In this document: positions 22,825 to 32,237 of the stretch, in pieces | How the letters are laid out: each line of letters starts with the position of its first letter | Numbering within the stretch: position 1 is the stretch's first letter | Assembly: GCA_013376735.1 (NCBI GenBank) | Contig: VINJ01000001.1 | Span: forward strand, 1,364,001 to 1,428,000 | DNA from: a bacterium Scap17 | GTDB lineage: Bacteria; Pseudomonadota; Gammaproteobacteria; Pseudomonadales; Halomonadaceae | Reading direction: 5' to 3' | Length of the DNA stretch: 64,000 nucleotides | The notes under the pieces: generated by a model | Seen by the model: the letters and a program-made list of their open reading frames with translations, nothing else | The model's database searches: none | What the model was told of the DNA's origin: nothing | Position numbers and translations under genes: made by a program

Positions 22825-24306
22825 TCAGGCGTGGTTCTCGACCTTGTCGAATTCCGTGGTGACCTCATCAGCCGGTGCTGCGCTCATGATGCTGACCACG
22901 TAGATGGCGATGTAGGCGAAGATGACGCCCGGCACGATCTCGTAGAGATCGAAGATGCCACCGGAAAGCTGCTTCCAGACCACCACGGTCACGCCACCGA
23001 CGATGATGCCGGCCAGCGCGCCGAAGCGGTTCATGCGACGCCAGTACAGCGACATGATCAGAGCCGGACCGAAGGCAGCACCGAAGCCGGCCCAGGCGTA
23101 GGACACCAGACCCAGCACGCTGGAGTTCGGGTCCAGCGCCAGGATCCAGGCGATGATGGCGATACCTACCACCGCGAAGCGACCGACCCACACCAGCTCG
23201 GACTGGGTCGCATCCTTCTTGAACAGCGCCTTGTAGAAGTCATCGGCCAGGGCAGAGGACGACACCAGCAGCTGGGAGTCAGCGGTGGACATCACGGCAG
23301 CCAGGATGGCGGCCAGCAGCACGCCGGCAACCGCCGGGTGGAAGATGAAGTTCACCATGACCATGAAGATCTTCTCGCTGTCGGCCAGGTCCTTCGGCAC
23401 GTAGACGAGACCCAGCAGGCCGATGCAGATGGCCGCGAACAGACCCAGTGCAGACCAGACGACGGCGATGGTGCGTGCCGCGCCGATGTCCTTCTCGCTG
23501 CGGATGGCCGCGAAACGCGCCAGGATATGCGGCTGACCGAAGTAGCCCAGGCCCCACGCCAGTGAGGAGACGATGCCGACCAGGGTCAGCGCTTCGCCGG
23601 TGGAGGCGTCACGGAACCATTCCAGCAGCAGCGGGTTCTCGGCGGTGATGCGCGAGGTCGCTTCTGCCACGCCACCCATGTCGGTGAGTGCCACGATAGG
23701 CACCACGATCAGGGCCGCGGCCATCATCAGACCCTGGATCAGGTCAGTCCACGACACGGCGAGGAAGCCGCCGAAGAAGGTGTAGGACACGATGGCGATG
23801 GTACCGACGGTCACGGCGATGGTGTAGTCGAGGCCGAAGACGGTCTCGAACAGCTTGCCACCTGCCACCAGACCGGAGCTGGTGTAGAAGAGGAAGAACA
23901 GCAGGATGAAGACGGCCGAGATGACGCGCAACATCTTGGAGTTGTCGCGGAAGCGCTTCTCGAAGTAATCCGGCAGGGTCAGCGAGTCGCTGGCGACGAA
24001 GCTGTAGATACGCAGGCGCTTGGCGACGATCAGCCAGTTGAGCCAGGTACCTGCCAGCAGACCGATGCCGATCCAGGCAGCGGACAGGCCGCTGAGGTAG
24101 GCAGCGCCGGGCAGGCCCAGAAGAAGCCAGCCGGACATGTCAGACGCACCGGCGGAAATGGCGGATGTCCAGGGGCCCAATGAACGGCCACCCAGGATGT
24201 AATCCGACATGTTGGAGGTGCGCTTGTAGGCCAGCAGGCCAATGCCGAGCATCACCGCCAGATAGATTGCGAACGTGATGAGTATGGTGGGGCTGTTATC
24301 GACCAT
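22825..24306 (-). CDS. putP: Sodium/proline symporter
   Basis: 493 residues from ATG 24306, chosen because AAAGGA lies upstream at 11 bases; an ATG 7 codons earlier has no Shine-Dalgarno. It is a 13-helix LeuT-fold transporter of the SSS family. GRSLGPWTSAISAGASDMSGW (helix 2, Na-site Ser/Thr region) and the later STADSQLLVSSSALADDF are PutP hallmarks. It imports proline with Na+ for use as carbon and nitrogen source or osmolyte. It lies 470 bp downstream of putA, same strand, with a long gap that may hold its own promoter. Confidence 0.95.
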   Translation of the reverse strand: MVDNSPTILITFAIYLAVMLGIGLLAYKRTSNMSDYILGGRSLGPWTSAISAGASDMSGWLLLGLPGAAYLSGLSAAWIGIGLLAGTWLNWLIVAKRLRIYSFVASDSLTLPDYFEKRFRDNSKMLRVISAVFILLFFLFYTSSGLVAGGKLFETVFGLDYTIAVTVGTIAIVSYTFFGGFLAVSWTDLIQGLMMAAALIVVPIVALTDMGGVAEATSRITAENPLLLEWFRDASTGEALTLVGIVSSLAWGLGYFGQPHILARFAAIRSEKDIGAARTIAVVWSALGLFAAICIGLLGLVYVPKDLADSEKIFMVMVNFIFHPAVAGVLLAAILAAVMSTADSQLLVSSSALADDFYKALFKKDATQSELVWVGRFAVVGIAIIAWILALDPNSSVLGLVSYAWAGFGAAFGPALIMSLYWRRMNRFGALAGIIVGGVTVVVWKQLSGGIFDLYEIVPGVIFAYIAIYVVSIMSAAPADEVTTEFDKVENHA

Positions 24307-24774
24307 CGTGGAGTAAATCCTTTGCATTTATTGTTGTCGGACGGCGAGCGTCGTGATGATTTACTGCCAGTGACGGTTCCTGTCAGACCGTCACCGGGAG
24401 TCCTGCGTCATGCATCGAACGTCCTTCGAGGGCCATGTCGCGGCGGCTCTCGCAAGTTCCTGCCAATCTTGTACGTTCAGATTAGCGCATAAACGAATCT
24501 TCTGACGTTCGTCCGTCCCCGCATATTGCCGTCGAGTCAAAAGGGGAAACGGCAACGGACACCGCAGGGCACGAGCATGAGGGGCCAGTCGCTGGCGATC
24601 CATGTCCGTGGGCGTCCCTGTCGGTGTCCGGGGCAGATGACGGCCTGGCGTGCTCGCCGTCATCCACTGGGCATCGTCCTGATGCCCTGTCACCTGGCTA
24701 CCTCATGCACGTCCAGCATGCAGTCTTCCGCCAGGCATGACCTCTGCTGCTGCCGCGAGAGCAGGTAGCGTCGG
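24307..24774. other. Gap between putA and putP
   Basis: 468 bases with no supported gene. The half nearest putP is AT-richer and probably contains a putP promoter. I found no clear terminator hairpin after putA, so readthrough from putA into putP is possible. Confidence 0.35.
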
Positions 24775-27700
24775 TCATTCGTCGCCCATGGCGAGAAGAG
24801 ACGCGTTGCCGCCGAGAGCCGTGGTGTTGACGGTACGGGTCTTCTCGGTAGCGAAGCGGTGCAGGTAGTGCGGGCCGCCGGCTTTCGGGCCAGTACCGGA
24901 GAAGCCCTGGCCACCAAACGGCTGTACACCTACTACAGCACCGATGATATTCCTGTTGACGTAGACATTACCAACACGAATTTTCTGTGCAACGGCATTG
25001 GCAAAACTTTCGTTTCGCGAATGCACACCGAAGGTCAGGCCGTAGCCGAGGCCATTGATGGTATCGATGACCTTGTCCACTTCGCCGCCTTTCCAGGTCG
25101 CGATGTGCAGTACCGGACCGAACTGCTCGCTTTCCAGGCTATCGATGCCGTCGATGCGCAGGGCGACCGGCGCGACGAAGGTACCGTGCTCGGTGATGGT
25201 CTTGTCGACGGCGGCTTCGGCGATCACGCGGCCCTGGCTGCGATATTCCTCGATGTGCTTGAGCAGACCGGCACGCGCTTCCTCGTCGATGACCGGGCCG
25301 ACGTCGGTGCCCAGGTCACGCGGGTCGCCGATCTTCAGCTCGTCCATCGCGCCCTTGAGCAGGCTGATGACGCGCTCGGCGACGTCTTCCTGCACGTAGA
25401 GCACGCGCAGGGCGGAACAGCGCTGACCGGCACTCTGGAAGGCGGACTGCACCACGTCGTTGACGACCTGCTCCGGCAGGGCGGTGGAGTCGACGATCAT
25501 GGCGTTGAGGCCACCGGTCTCGGCGATCAGGCTCGGCAGCGGAGCGTTCTCACGCGCGGCCAGCGAGCGGTTGATGATCTGTGCGGTCTGGGTGGAGCCG
25601 GTGAAGCACACGCCAGTGATACGCGGGTCGCTGGACAGCACGCTGCCCACGGTCGGGCCATCGCCCGGCAGCAGCTGGACGACATCGCGCGGCATGCCGG
25701 CTTCGCGCAGCAGTTCCACGACGCGGTGCGCGACCAGCGAGGTCTGCTCGGCAGGCTTGGCGACCACGGTGTTGCCGGTGACGGCAGCGGCGACCATCTG
25801 GCCGCAGAAGATCGCGACCGGGAAGTTCCACGGGCTGATGCAGGCGAAGACACCCTTGCCGCCGAGCATGATCTGGTTGTGCTCACCGGTCGGGCCCTGC
25901 AGCTCGGTCGGCTCGGCGAAGTCGGCACGCGCACGGTTGGCGTAGTAGCGGCAGAAGTCGACTGCCTCGCGGATCTCGGCGATGCCGTCGGTCAGCAGCT
26001 TGCCACCCTCGCGGGAGCACAGGGTCATCAGCTCGGCGGTGTGGGTTTCCATCAGGTCACCGAAGCGCTCGAGAATTGCGGCGCGTTCCTCGACCGGTGT
26101 CTGCTCCCAGCGCGGGAAGGCAGCCCAGGCGGCGTCGATGGCCTTGGAGGCTTCCTCGGCGCTGGTCCACTGCACGTGGCCCAGGGTATCACGACGGTCG
26201 AACGGGCAGGTGACGGCCTGACGACGCTCGGCATTGACCTCGACATCGAAGGCCAGCTGCGGACGCACGTCGTAGGTGGTGTCCATGTGCGTGGCCATCT
26301 CGTCGATCAGCGGCTGGTACTGGCTATTGATGTTCAGATTGATGCCCCGTGAATTCAGGCGGTCTGCGCCATAGATGTTCGGCGGCAGCGCGATGCGTGG
26401 GTTGTGGTAGGTCTTGTACTGATTGAGCGTGACCACCGGGTGGGTACACAGGCTCTCGACCGGCACGCGCGGGTCGACCAGCTGGTGAACGAACGAGGAG
26501 TTGGCCCCGTTCTCCAGCAGACGACGTACCAGGTACGGGAGCAGGTCCTTGTGCGCGCCGACCGGCGCATAGATACGGCACCAGGTCCCCTTGGGGGCAC
26601 GCTTCAGCGCGGCTTCATACAGGGCTTCGCCCATGCCGTGCAGGCGCTGGAATTCGAACTGACGTGTCTCGCCGGCGTTGGCCACATCCAGGATGGTGCT
26701 GATGGTGTGGGCATTGTGGGTGGCGAACTGCGGGTAGATGCGTCCGCGAGTGTTCTCGGACAGCAGGAAGCGCACGCAGACCAGGTAGCTGACGTCGGTG
26801 GAGGCCTTGCGGGTGAACACCGGATAGCCTTCGACACCCAGCTCCTGGGATTCCTTGATCTCGCTGTCCCAATAAGCGCCCTTGACCAGGCGCAGCGGGA
26901 TCTCGTCGCCTTGCAGGTCGGCGATGCGGTTCAGGTACTGCAGGGTCGGCAGGGCACGCGTCGAATAGGCCTGCACGACGAGGCCGAACTTGCCCCAGCC
27001 GCGGCAGGTGTCGCTCTCGTAGACGGCGCGGAACACTTCCAGCGAGATCTCGAGGCGATCGACTTCCTCGGCATCGATGGTGATGGCGACGTTCAGCTCG
27101 CGGGCGATGCCGGCCAGTTCACGCACGCTTGCCACCAGCTCTTCCAGCACCTGCTCACGACGGCCGAATTCATAGCGCGGATGCAGGGCGGACAGCTTGA
27201 TGGAGACGGACGGTGACGGGGTGGATTCCTTCAGCTTGCGTGAGGTTTCGCCGACGGTGCGGATGGCACGCGCGTAGTCGTCGAAGTAGCCCTTGGCGTC
27301 GTCGCGGGTGCAGGCCGCTTCACCCAGCATGTCGTAGGAATAGGTGTAGCCCTTGTCGAACAGCGGCTGGGAGCGCTTGAGCGCTTCCTTGATATCGCGG
27401 CCCAGCACGAACTGCTTGCCCATCACCTTCATCGCCTGGTACATGGCGCGGCGGATGACCGGCTCGCCGAGACGATTGACCATGCGATTGATGAAGGTGG
27501 CCGGCTTGCCGTCGCCCTTGGGCAGATCCATCTTGATGACGTTGCCGGTCATCAGAAGGCCCCAGGTGGAGGCGTTGACGAACCAGGACTCGCTCTGGCC
27601 CAGGTGGGACTTCCAGTCGGCCACGCCGAGCTTGTCCTCGATCAGCGCATCGGCGGTTTCCTTGTCCGGAATGCGCAGCAGCGCCTCGGCCAGGCACATC

Positions 27701-28119
27701 AGCAGCACACCTTCCTGAGTGTCGAGGCTGTACTGCTGCAGCAGCTCGTCGATGGAATCGACAGCGGTGTCCATGGTGCGAATCTCGCGCACCAGTTCTG
27801 CCGTCTTGTCGCCGATGCGCTTGACATCCTTCTCTTCGGCATTCAGAAGTCCGACCAGCTCGCTGACGTAGGCACTTTCATCGACCAGATAGTGGTCGCT
27901 GACGCGCGAGAACAGCGCCTCCGGAGACTGCTGCCAGGTGCTGGCGGCCAGCATCTGGTCACTGCGCAGGATGTTGTCCTTGAGCACATCGCCCTTGAGA
28001 ACCCCTTGCTTGACAGTATTCGTGGACGAATTGTTCGAGGACTGGGCGGCTGTGGACGTGGCCGAGGCGATCGCGGCATTCACTGCACTGGACTGATCGG
28101 AGGAAGTGGAGGTGGTCAT
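24775..28119 (-). CDS. putA: Bifunctional proline dehydrogenase / P5C dehydrogenase
   Basis: 1114 residues. The N-terminal 50 or so are Ser/Thr/Asn-rich and low complexity; there is no ribbon-helix-helix DNA-binding domain, unlike E. coli PutA (1320 residues). The PRODH barrel follows, with LRLVKGAYWD and CRIYAPVGAHKDLLPYLVRR. Then comes the ALDH half with the catalytic Glu in AETGGLNAM and Cys in SAGQRCSALRV. The protein ends near residue 1114 with no extra C-terminal domain. It converts proline to glutamate in two steps with FAD and NAD+, channelling P5C between sites, at the inner membrane face. Since it cannot repress its own gene, the adjacent AraC regulator is the likely controller. Confidence 0.95.
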   Translation of the reverse strand: MTTSTSSDQSSAVNAAIASATSTAAQSSNNSSTNTVKQGVLKGDVLKDNILRSDQMLAASTWQQSPEALFSRVSDHYLVDESAYVSELVGLLNAEEKDVKRIGDKTAELVREIRTMDTAVDSIDELLQQYSLDTQEGVLLMCLAEALLRIPDKETADALIEDKLGVADWKSHLGQSESWFVNASTWGLLMTGNVIKMDLPKGDGKPATFINRMVNRLGEPVIRRAMYQAMKVMGKQFVLGRDIKEALKRSQPLFDKGYTYSYDMLGEAACTRDDAKGYFDDYARAIRTVGETSRKLKESTPSPSVSIKLSALHPRYEFGRREQVLEELVASVRELAGIARELNVAITIDAEEVDRLEISLEVFRAVYESDTCRGWGKFGLVVQAYSTRALPTLQYLNRIADLQGDEIPLRLVKGAYWDSEIKESQELGVEGYPVFTRKASTDVSYLVCVRFLLSENTRGRIYPQFATHNAHTISTILDVANAGETRQFEFQRLHGMGEALYEAALKRAPKGTWCRIYAPVGAHKDLLPYLVRRLLENGANSSFVHQLVDPRVPVESLCTHPVVTLNQYKTYHNPRIALPPNIYGADRLNSRGINLNINSQYQPLIDEMATHMDTTYDVRPQLAFDVEVNAERRQAVTCPFDRRDTLGHVQWTSAEEASKAIDAAWAAFPRWEQTPVEERAAILERFGDLMETHTAELMTLCSREGGKLLTDGIAEIREAVDFCRYYANRARADFAEPTELQGPTGEHNQIMLGGKGVFACISPWNFPVAIFCGQMVAAAVTGNTVVAKPAEQTSLVAHRVVELLREAGMPRDVVQLLPGDGPTVGSVLSSDPRITGVCFTGSTQTAQIINRSLAARENAPLPSLIAETGGLNAMIVDSTALPEQVVNDVVQSAFQSAGQRCSALRVLYVQEDVAERVISLLKGAMDELKIGDPRDLGTDVGPVIDEEARAGLLKHIEEYRSQGRVIAEAAVDKTITEHGTFVAPVALRIDGIDSLESEQFGPVLHIATWKGGEVDKVIDTINGLGYGLTFGVHSRNESFANAVAQKIRVGNVYVNRNIIGAVVGVQPFGGQGFSGTGPKAGGPHYLHRFATEKTRTVNTTALGGNASLLAMGDE

Positions 28120-28586
28120 GGTGCGAACCCCTTGCTGCTGGGCGTCGAAGCGCCGAATGGGATTGCCGAGTCACAGCGCCGAGAGTGATGCAGAACGCAT
28201 CAGAAAGCGCGACAGCGGCACGTCTGGATGTATGACTGAGAATGTAGGGTGGCGCAGGGGGGCGGGTCTTTCCAATTTCTCGGCTGCGCATGTCAAATTC
28301 ACGGGCATGTCAGAAAAGTGACACGCTTCTCCGACCTTTGTCGAAGGATGTGCCGCGAAATGACGCGATCTTGTTATACCAAGGTGGTAGAGGTCTGGAG
28401 GAGAACTGGTTTGCAGCTGACGGTGGGGGTGCCGTTGAACGACGTGCGTGCCCCAAGCGACGCACTTCCCGCGCGGGGGAGGAATTGAAGAGCGGGGTGT
28501 CAGAAATGCGGCCGTGAATGAGGGAGGCAAGGGCGTGTCAGATACCCGAGGGGGTGCGCACGTCCCATCGGCTTCTGCCAACTCGA
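28120..28586. promoter_or_regulatory. putA upstream region with TGTCA repeats
   Basis: 467 non-coding bases. GCATGTCA occurs twice (28288-28295 and 28305-28312, 17 bp apart). The second copy forms TGTCA-N6-TGACA with 28319-28323. Spaced direct repeats are typical AraC-family sites. No consensus promoter was identified. Confidence 0.35.
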
Positions 28587-29345
28587 TCAGGCTTTGCGCA
28601 GTGCCGAGGGCGGGAAGCCGAGATGCTTGCGGAAAGCATGGGAAAGGGCGCTCTGGTTGGCAAAGCCGCAGCGATCCGCGATCTGGGACAGGGATAGCTC
28701 GCTGGTGCCCAGTAGCTGGCGTGCCTCCTCCAGCCGACGGCGCAGCAGGTACTGATAGGGCGAGAGGCCGGTCAGTACGCGGAAACGCTCGCTGAAATGC
28801 TGCTCGGAGAGATGCGACTGGCGGGCAAGATCCGCCACGCTGAGGCGCTGGCCGAGATTGGCATCGATGAAACGATTGAGCGCCACCAGGTCCAGCTGGC
28901 GTCCCGTGGTATTCAGGGCGCTCATCGGCGTTTCGATGCGCGTGTTCAGGCAGGCGAGGAAGGTAGCGGCGAGCAGGTCGCCCGGTGCCTGCTGGTAGTC
29001 GTTGACTTCCGCGAGCATGAATTCGAGATAACCGCGCAGGCGGGTATCCAGCGTGAAGAAACGTGGCCGCTCGAACAGCCGCCGGAGTTCGCGATGGTGG
29101 CCGGTCAGGTAGGGGGCATCATCGGGCAGGTCGAGAATCAGCTGGCGATTCTCGCCGATGCCCGCGTAGTAATGGACATGATCGGCCGGCACGATGCAGC
29201 CGGTCAGCGGGCGAATCTCGCCGCCCTGACCCTCGATCTCGAACTCGGCCAGGCCATCGAGGCCGATCACCAGCTGGTGGTAGCTGTGATCGTGGTGCTC
29301 GCGCAGGTTGGAGAGCGGGATCAGACGCATCTCGCTGGCGGCCAT
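28587..29345 (-). CDS. AraC-family transcriptional regulator
   Basis: 252 residues. A cupin sensor domain (about 1-100, HDHSYHQLVIGLDG...FEIEGQGGEI with the H-x-H start) is joined to a double helix-turn-helix (about 155-252): LSVADLARQSHLSEQHFSERF and LSLSQIADRCGFANQSALSHAFRKHLG, then PPSALRK. It lies just upstream of putA on the same strand and overlaps the preceding small gene by ATGA. It likely activates putA/putP in response to proline, which is inference from position and from the lack of a DNA-binding domain in PutA. Confidence 0.88.
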   Translation of the reverse strand: MAASEMRLIPLSNLREHHDHSYHQLVIGLDGLAEFEIEGQGGEIRPLTGCIVPADHVHYYAGIGENRQLILDLPDDAPYLTGHHRELRRLFERPRFFTLDTRLRGYLEFMLAEVNDYQQAPGDLLAATFLACLNTRIETPMSALNTTGRQLDLVALNRFIDANLGQRLSVADLARQSHLSEQHFSERFRVLTGLSPYQYLLRRRLEEARQLLGTSELSLSQIADRCGFANQSALSHAFRKHLGFPPSALRKA

Positions 29346-29710
29346 CAGGCGCGAGTCTCCGCGACACCGGTGCGGGCACGCAGATGGCCCAGCAGCACGT
29401 TGAGCTCTTCACGACCGGCGCGCGAGAACAGCGCGCCGCCCTGGGCCAGCTGCCACGGCCGAGCGTGGTTGTCGAAGATGCCCTGGCAGCGGCGCCGCAG
29501 ACTCTCCAGATACTCATCATGGCGAATCGGGTAGCCGATCACGCTGTGCCATTCGTTCTCGTTGATCTCGCCGCTGATCGCCTGGTCCAGCACGCGGGCG
29601 ATGTCGCTGTAGTCGGTACGAAAGCGCGGCGTACGCGACATCATCAGCATGGCCACGGTGCCGACGGTGACGATCAGGCAGACCACGAAGGTGATGATGA
29701 AGATGGACAT
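29345..29710 (-). CDS. Small membrane protein co-transcribed with the AraC regulator
   Basis: 121 residues. One N-terminal membrane helix (MSIFIITFVVCLIVTVGTVAMLM) is followed by a cytoplasmic-looking domain of about 95 residues rich in Arg, Asp and Glu. I do not recognise a family. Its stop overlaps the start of the regulator gene (ATGA), so the two are translationally coupled and presumably work together, for example as a membrane tether or signal input. That role is speculation; the coupling is visible. Confidence 0.65.
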   Translation of the reverse strand: MSIFIITFVVCLIVTVGTVAMLMMSRTPRFRTDYSDIARVLDQAISGEINENEWHSVIGYPIRHDEYLESLRRRCQGIFDNHARPWQLAQGGALFSRAGREELNVLLGHLRARTGVAETRA

Positions 29711-29806
29711 GTGTGAACCTTGTGCGGACGTAACCGGGAATAGTGTCGTAGCTCACCATTCTACCACGCTGCACGGCCAGTATCGTCAGTGCGACAGGCG
29801 TGTCAT

Positions 29807-29823
29807 GTTCTGTCTGTCAGAAC
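29807..29823. promoter_or_regulatory. Dyad upstream of the IclR gene
   Basis: GTTCTG-tctgt-CAGAAC, a perfect 6-bp inverted repeat about 90 bp before the iclR-type start. This is a plausible autoregulatory operator. Confidence 0.35.
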
Positions 29824-29910
29824 GTTATGGCATGATTCAAGTCCTGTGAGGCGGCATGGCGCAAGCCGCCTGTCAGCCTCGTTCTTCACCTGCCGTGGGA
29901 GTCCCGCCGC

Positions 29911-30576
29911 ATGGCCAATCAACGTGTGGAAGCGGTCGAGCGTGCCTTGACGCTGCTGGAAGCCTTTACCCCCGCGACACCTCGCCTGACGCTCAACGAG
30001 CTGGCCCAGGCCAGTGGTTTCTACAAGAGCACGATTCTGCGGCTGATGGGCTCGCTTGAGCACTTCGGCTATGTGGCGCGTGACAGCCACGGTATCTACT
30101 CCATCGGCGCGGCGCTGGGGCGTTTTGCCCAGTTGGCACCCGCGCTGCCGGCCCGCGAGGTTCAGCTGCGCGGCTGGCTGGCGGCGCTGAATGCCGCCAG
30201 TGGCGAGACGGCCAGCCTGATGCTGGTCGAGCATGGCCCGCTGGCCGAGGCGCGCCCGGTGGAGGGCATGACGCGACCGCGTCAGGCAATGTGTCAGTAC
30301 GCGCATGTCAGCCAGTGGCCGCTGCGCCATCAGCTGGAGGAAGGCGAGCTGGTCGATGAGGCGCTGTCCGCCTTGCTGCAGCAGTGTGTCGATAGTGGCG
30401 AGATCGAGACCGCCAACGCCGCCGGCCTGTCGGTGGCGGCGTTGGCGGTCAGCGTCGCCCAGCATCACGACGAGGGGCTGGCACCGGCTGAGGTCATCGT
30501 GCTCAGTGGCCCGGCGGCGCGCCTGACGCCTGCCCAGGCCCACCGCCTGCTCGCCCAGTGGCAGCAGGGCGACTGA
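29911..30576 (+). CDS. IclR-family transcriptional regulator, short
   Basis: 221 residues from ATG 29911 (GGGAG 9 bases upstream); the family norm is about 250-270. The N-terminal winged helix is complete (RALTLLEAFTPATPRLTLNELAQASGFYKSTILRLMGSL). The effector domain (about 75-221) is compressed: the usual P-L-h-A-T-A-S-G-K segment is replaced by YAHVSQWPLRHQLEEGE, and the T-x-x-T loop is hard to place, although AALAVSVA-like and VIVLSGPAARLT strands remain. It is convergent with tctA and the only regulator next to tctCBA, so it probably controls tricarboxylate uptake. Confidence 0.85.
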   Translation: MANQRVEAVERALTLLEAFTPATPRLTLNELAQASGFYKSTILRLMGSLEHFGYVARDSHGIYSIGAALGRFAQLAPALPAREVQLRGWLAALNAASGETASLMLVEHGPLAEARPVEGMTRPRQAMCQYAHVSQWPLRHQLEEGELVDEALSALLQQCVDSGEIETANAAGLSVAALAVSVAQHHDEGLAPAEVIVLSGPAARLTPAQAHRLLAQWQQGD

Positions 30577-30610
30577 GGCGCGCTCACCAGTGTCAGGAGT
30601 CTTGAAGTGC

Positions 30611-30661
30611 TGAAATGACATCGCCCCCGCCGGCAAGACCGGCGAGGGCGATGTCATTTCA
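30611..30661. terminator. Bidirectional terminator between the IclR gene and tctA
   Basis: A long stem: TGAAATGACATCGCCC pairs with GGGCGATGTCATTTCA, with an inner CGCCGG/CCGGCG after one mismatch. Confidence 0.8.
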
Positions 30662-30716
30662 GAGCGCTGTCGTTCAGGGCGTGTCACCTCATGAGAGGCG
30701 TGGGCCCTGGCCCGGA

Positions 30717-32237
30717 TCAGGCGTCGGTGGCAGCCTTGGCGGCGCTCATGCGGCGACGCAGGATGGGGCCGACGATCACCGGCAGCAGCAGACCGGCGAT
30801 GGCGATGCACCACAGGGTCACGGCCAAGGGGCTACCGATCAGGATGGTCCAGTCGCCGTCGGACAGCTGCATGGCGTGACGCAGGTTCTTTTCCATCTCC
30901 GGACCCAGCAGCATGCCGAGAATGACCGGCACCAGCGGAATTTCCAGCTTGCGCAGGAAGTAGCCGGCGACCCCGAAGGCGACCATGAAGTACAGATCGA
31001 AGGTCGAGTGGCTGATGGAGTAGATGCCCACGAAGGCAACCATGGTCACCACCGGCAGCAGGTACTTGGGCGGCACGGACAGCAGCTTGACGAAGATGCC
31101 GACCATCGGGATGTTCATCAGCAGCAGGATGACGTTACCGATCAGCAGCGCCGCGATCACGCCCCACACGATGTCGCCGTGCTGGGTGAACATCAGCGGG
31201 CCCGGGGTGATGTTGAGCGAGATCAGCATCGCCAGCAGTACCGCGGTGGTACCGGAGCCCGGCACGCCCAGCGTCAGCATCGGCACCAGGGCGCCAGAGG
31301 CGGCACCGTTGTTGCCGGCTTCCGGGGCGGCCACGCCGCGTGGGTCGCCTTCGCCGAAGTTGCCTTTCTTGCCGACGGTCTTCTTCTCCAGCGTGTAGCT
31401 GATGAAGCTGCCCAGCGACGCACCAGCACCCGGCAACACGCCGGAAATGAAGCCCAGCACACCCCCGCGGAAGGAAGTCGGCAGGATGGCGACGATCTCC
31501 TTCAGCTTCAGGGTCATCTTGTTCATGGCGATCATCGGCTTGCCTTCACCGGCGTGCTGTTCGATGAAGAACAGCAGCTCCGAGATGGCGAATAGACCGA
31601 CGATGGCGATGATGAAGTCGATGCCTTCGAACAGCTCCAGCACATCAAAGGTGTAGCGCTGGGTACCGGTGGAGCCATCGATGCCGACGGTGGCAATCAT
31701 CAGGCCGATGGCGGCTGCCATGATGGTCTTGACCGGATTCTTGCCGGTGATGCCGCCCAGGGTGGCGAAGGCCAGCACGAACAGCGCGAAGTATTCCGCC
31801 GGGCCGAAGGTCAGCGCGAAGCTGGCCAGCCACGGCGCCATTACGATCAGGCCGATGGTGGCGATCAGGCTGCCGATGAAGGAGGCGATCGCCGAGATGG
31901 CCATCGCTTCGGCGGCCTTGCCTTTCTGGGCCATCGGATAGCCGTCGAGACAGGTCATCATCGCCGGCTCATCGCCCGGGATGTTGAGCAGGATCGAAGA
32001 GATGCGCCCGCCGTACATGGCACCGGCGTAGACCGAGGTCAGCAGGATCAGCGAGGTTTCCGGGCTCAGGCCCAGGGTGAAGGCCAGCGGAATCAGGATG
32101 GCCACACCATTGGCCGGGCCCAGGCCCGGCAGTGCGCCGATCAGGGTGCCCAGGAAGGCCCCCAGCACGGCGAACATCAGATTCTCAGGCTGCAGGGCGA
32201 TGCCGAAGCCCTGCATCAAGAAGCCAAGACTTTCCAT
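30717..32237 (-). CDS. tctA: Tripartite tricarboxylate transporter, large permease TctA
   Basis: 506 residues, normal for TctA, with about 11-12 membrane helices. Family motifs: GTLIGALPGLGPANGVAIL near the N terminus, YAGAMYGGRISSILLNIPGDEPA, and the repeat half GFISGVLPGAGASLGSF and LGVPGSGTTAVLL. It forms the ion-driven permease with TctB and receives substrate from TctC. It is last in tctCBA; its ATG overlaps the tctB stop as TAATG. Confidence 0.95.
   Translation of the reverse strand: MESLGFLMQGFGIALQPENLMFAVLGAFLGTLIGALPGLGPANGVAILIPLAFTLGLSPETSLILLTSVYAGAMYGGRISSILLNIPGDEPAMMTCLDGYPMAQKGKAAEAMAISAIASFIGSLIATIGLIVMAPWLASFALTFGPAEYFALFVLAFATLGGITGKNPVKTIMAAAIGLMIATVGIDGSTGTQRYTFDVLELFEGIDFIIAIVGLFAISELLFFIEQHAGEGKPMIAMNKMTLKLKEIVAILPTSFRGGVLGFISGVLPGAGASLGSFISYTLEKKTVGKKGNFGEGDPRGVAAPEAGNNGAASGALVPMLTLGVPGSGTTAVLLAMLISLNITPGPLMFTQHGDIVWGVIAALLIGNVILLLMNIPMVGIFVKLLSVPPKYLLPVVTMVAFVGIYSISHSTFDLYFMVAFGVAGYFLRKLEIPLVPVILGMLLGPEMEKNLRHAMQLSDGDWTILIGSPLAVTLWCIAIAGLLLPVIVGPILRRRMSAAKAATDA

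Noticed and set aside
24859-26352. Long plus-strand reading frame opposite putA
   Set aside because: It mirrors the ALDH half of PutA on the other strand; composition is that of a shadow frame, and there is no RBS or family motif.
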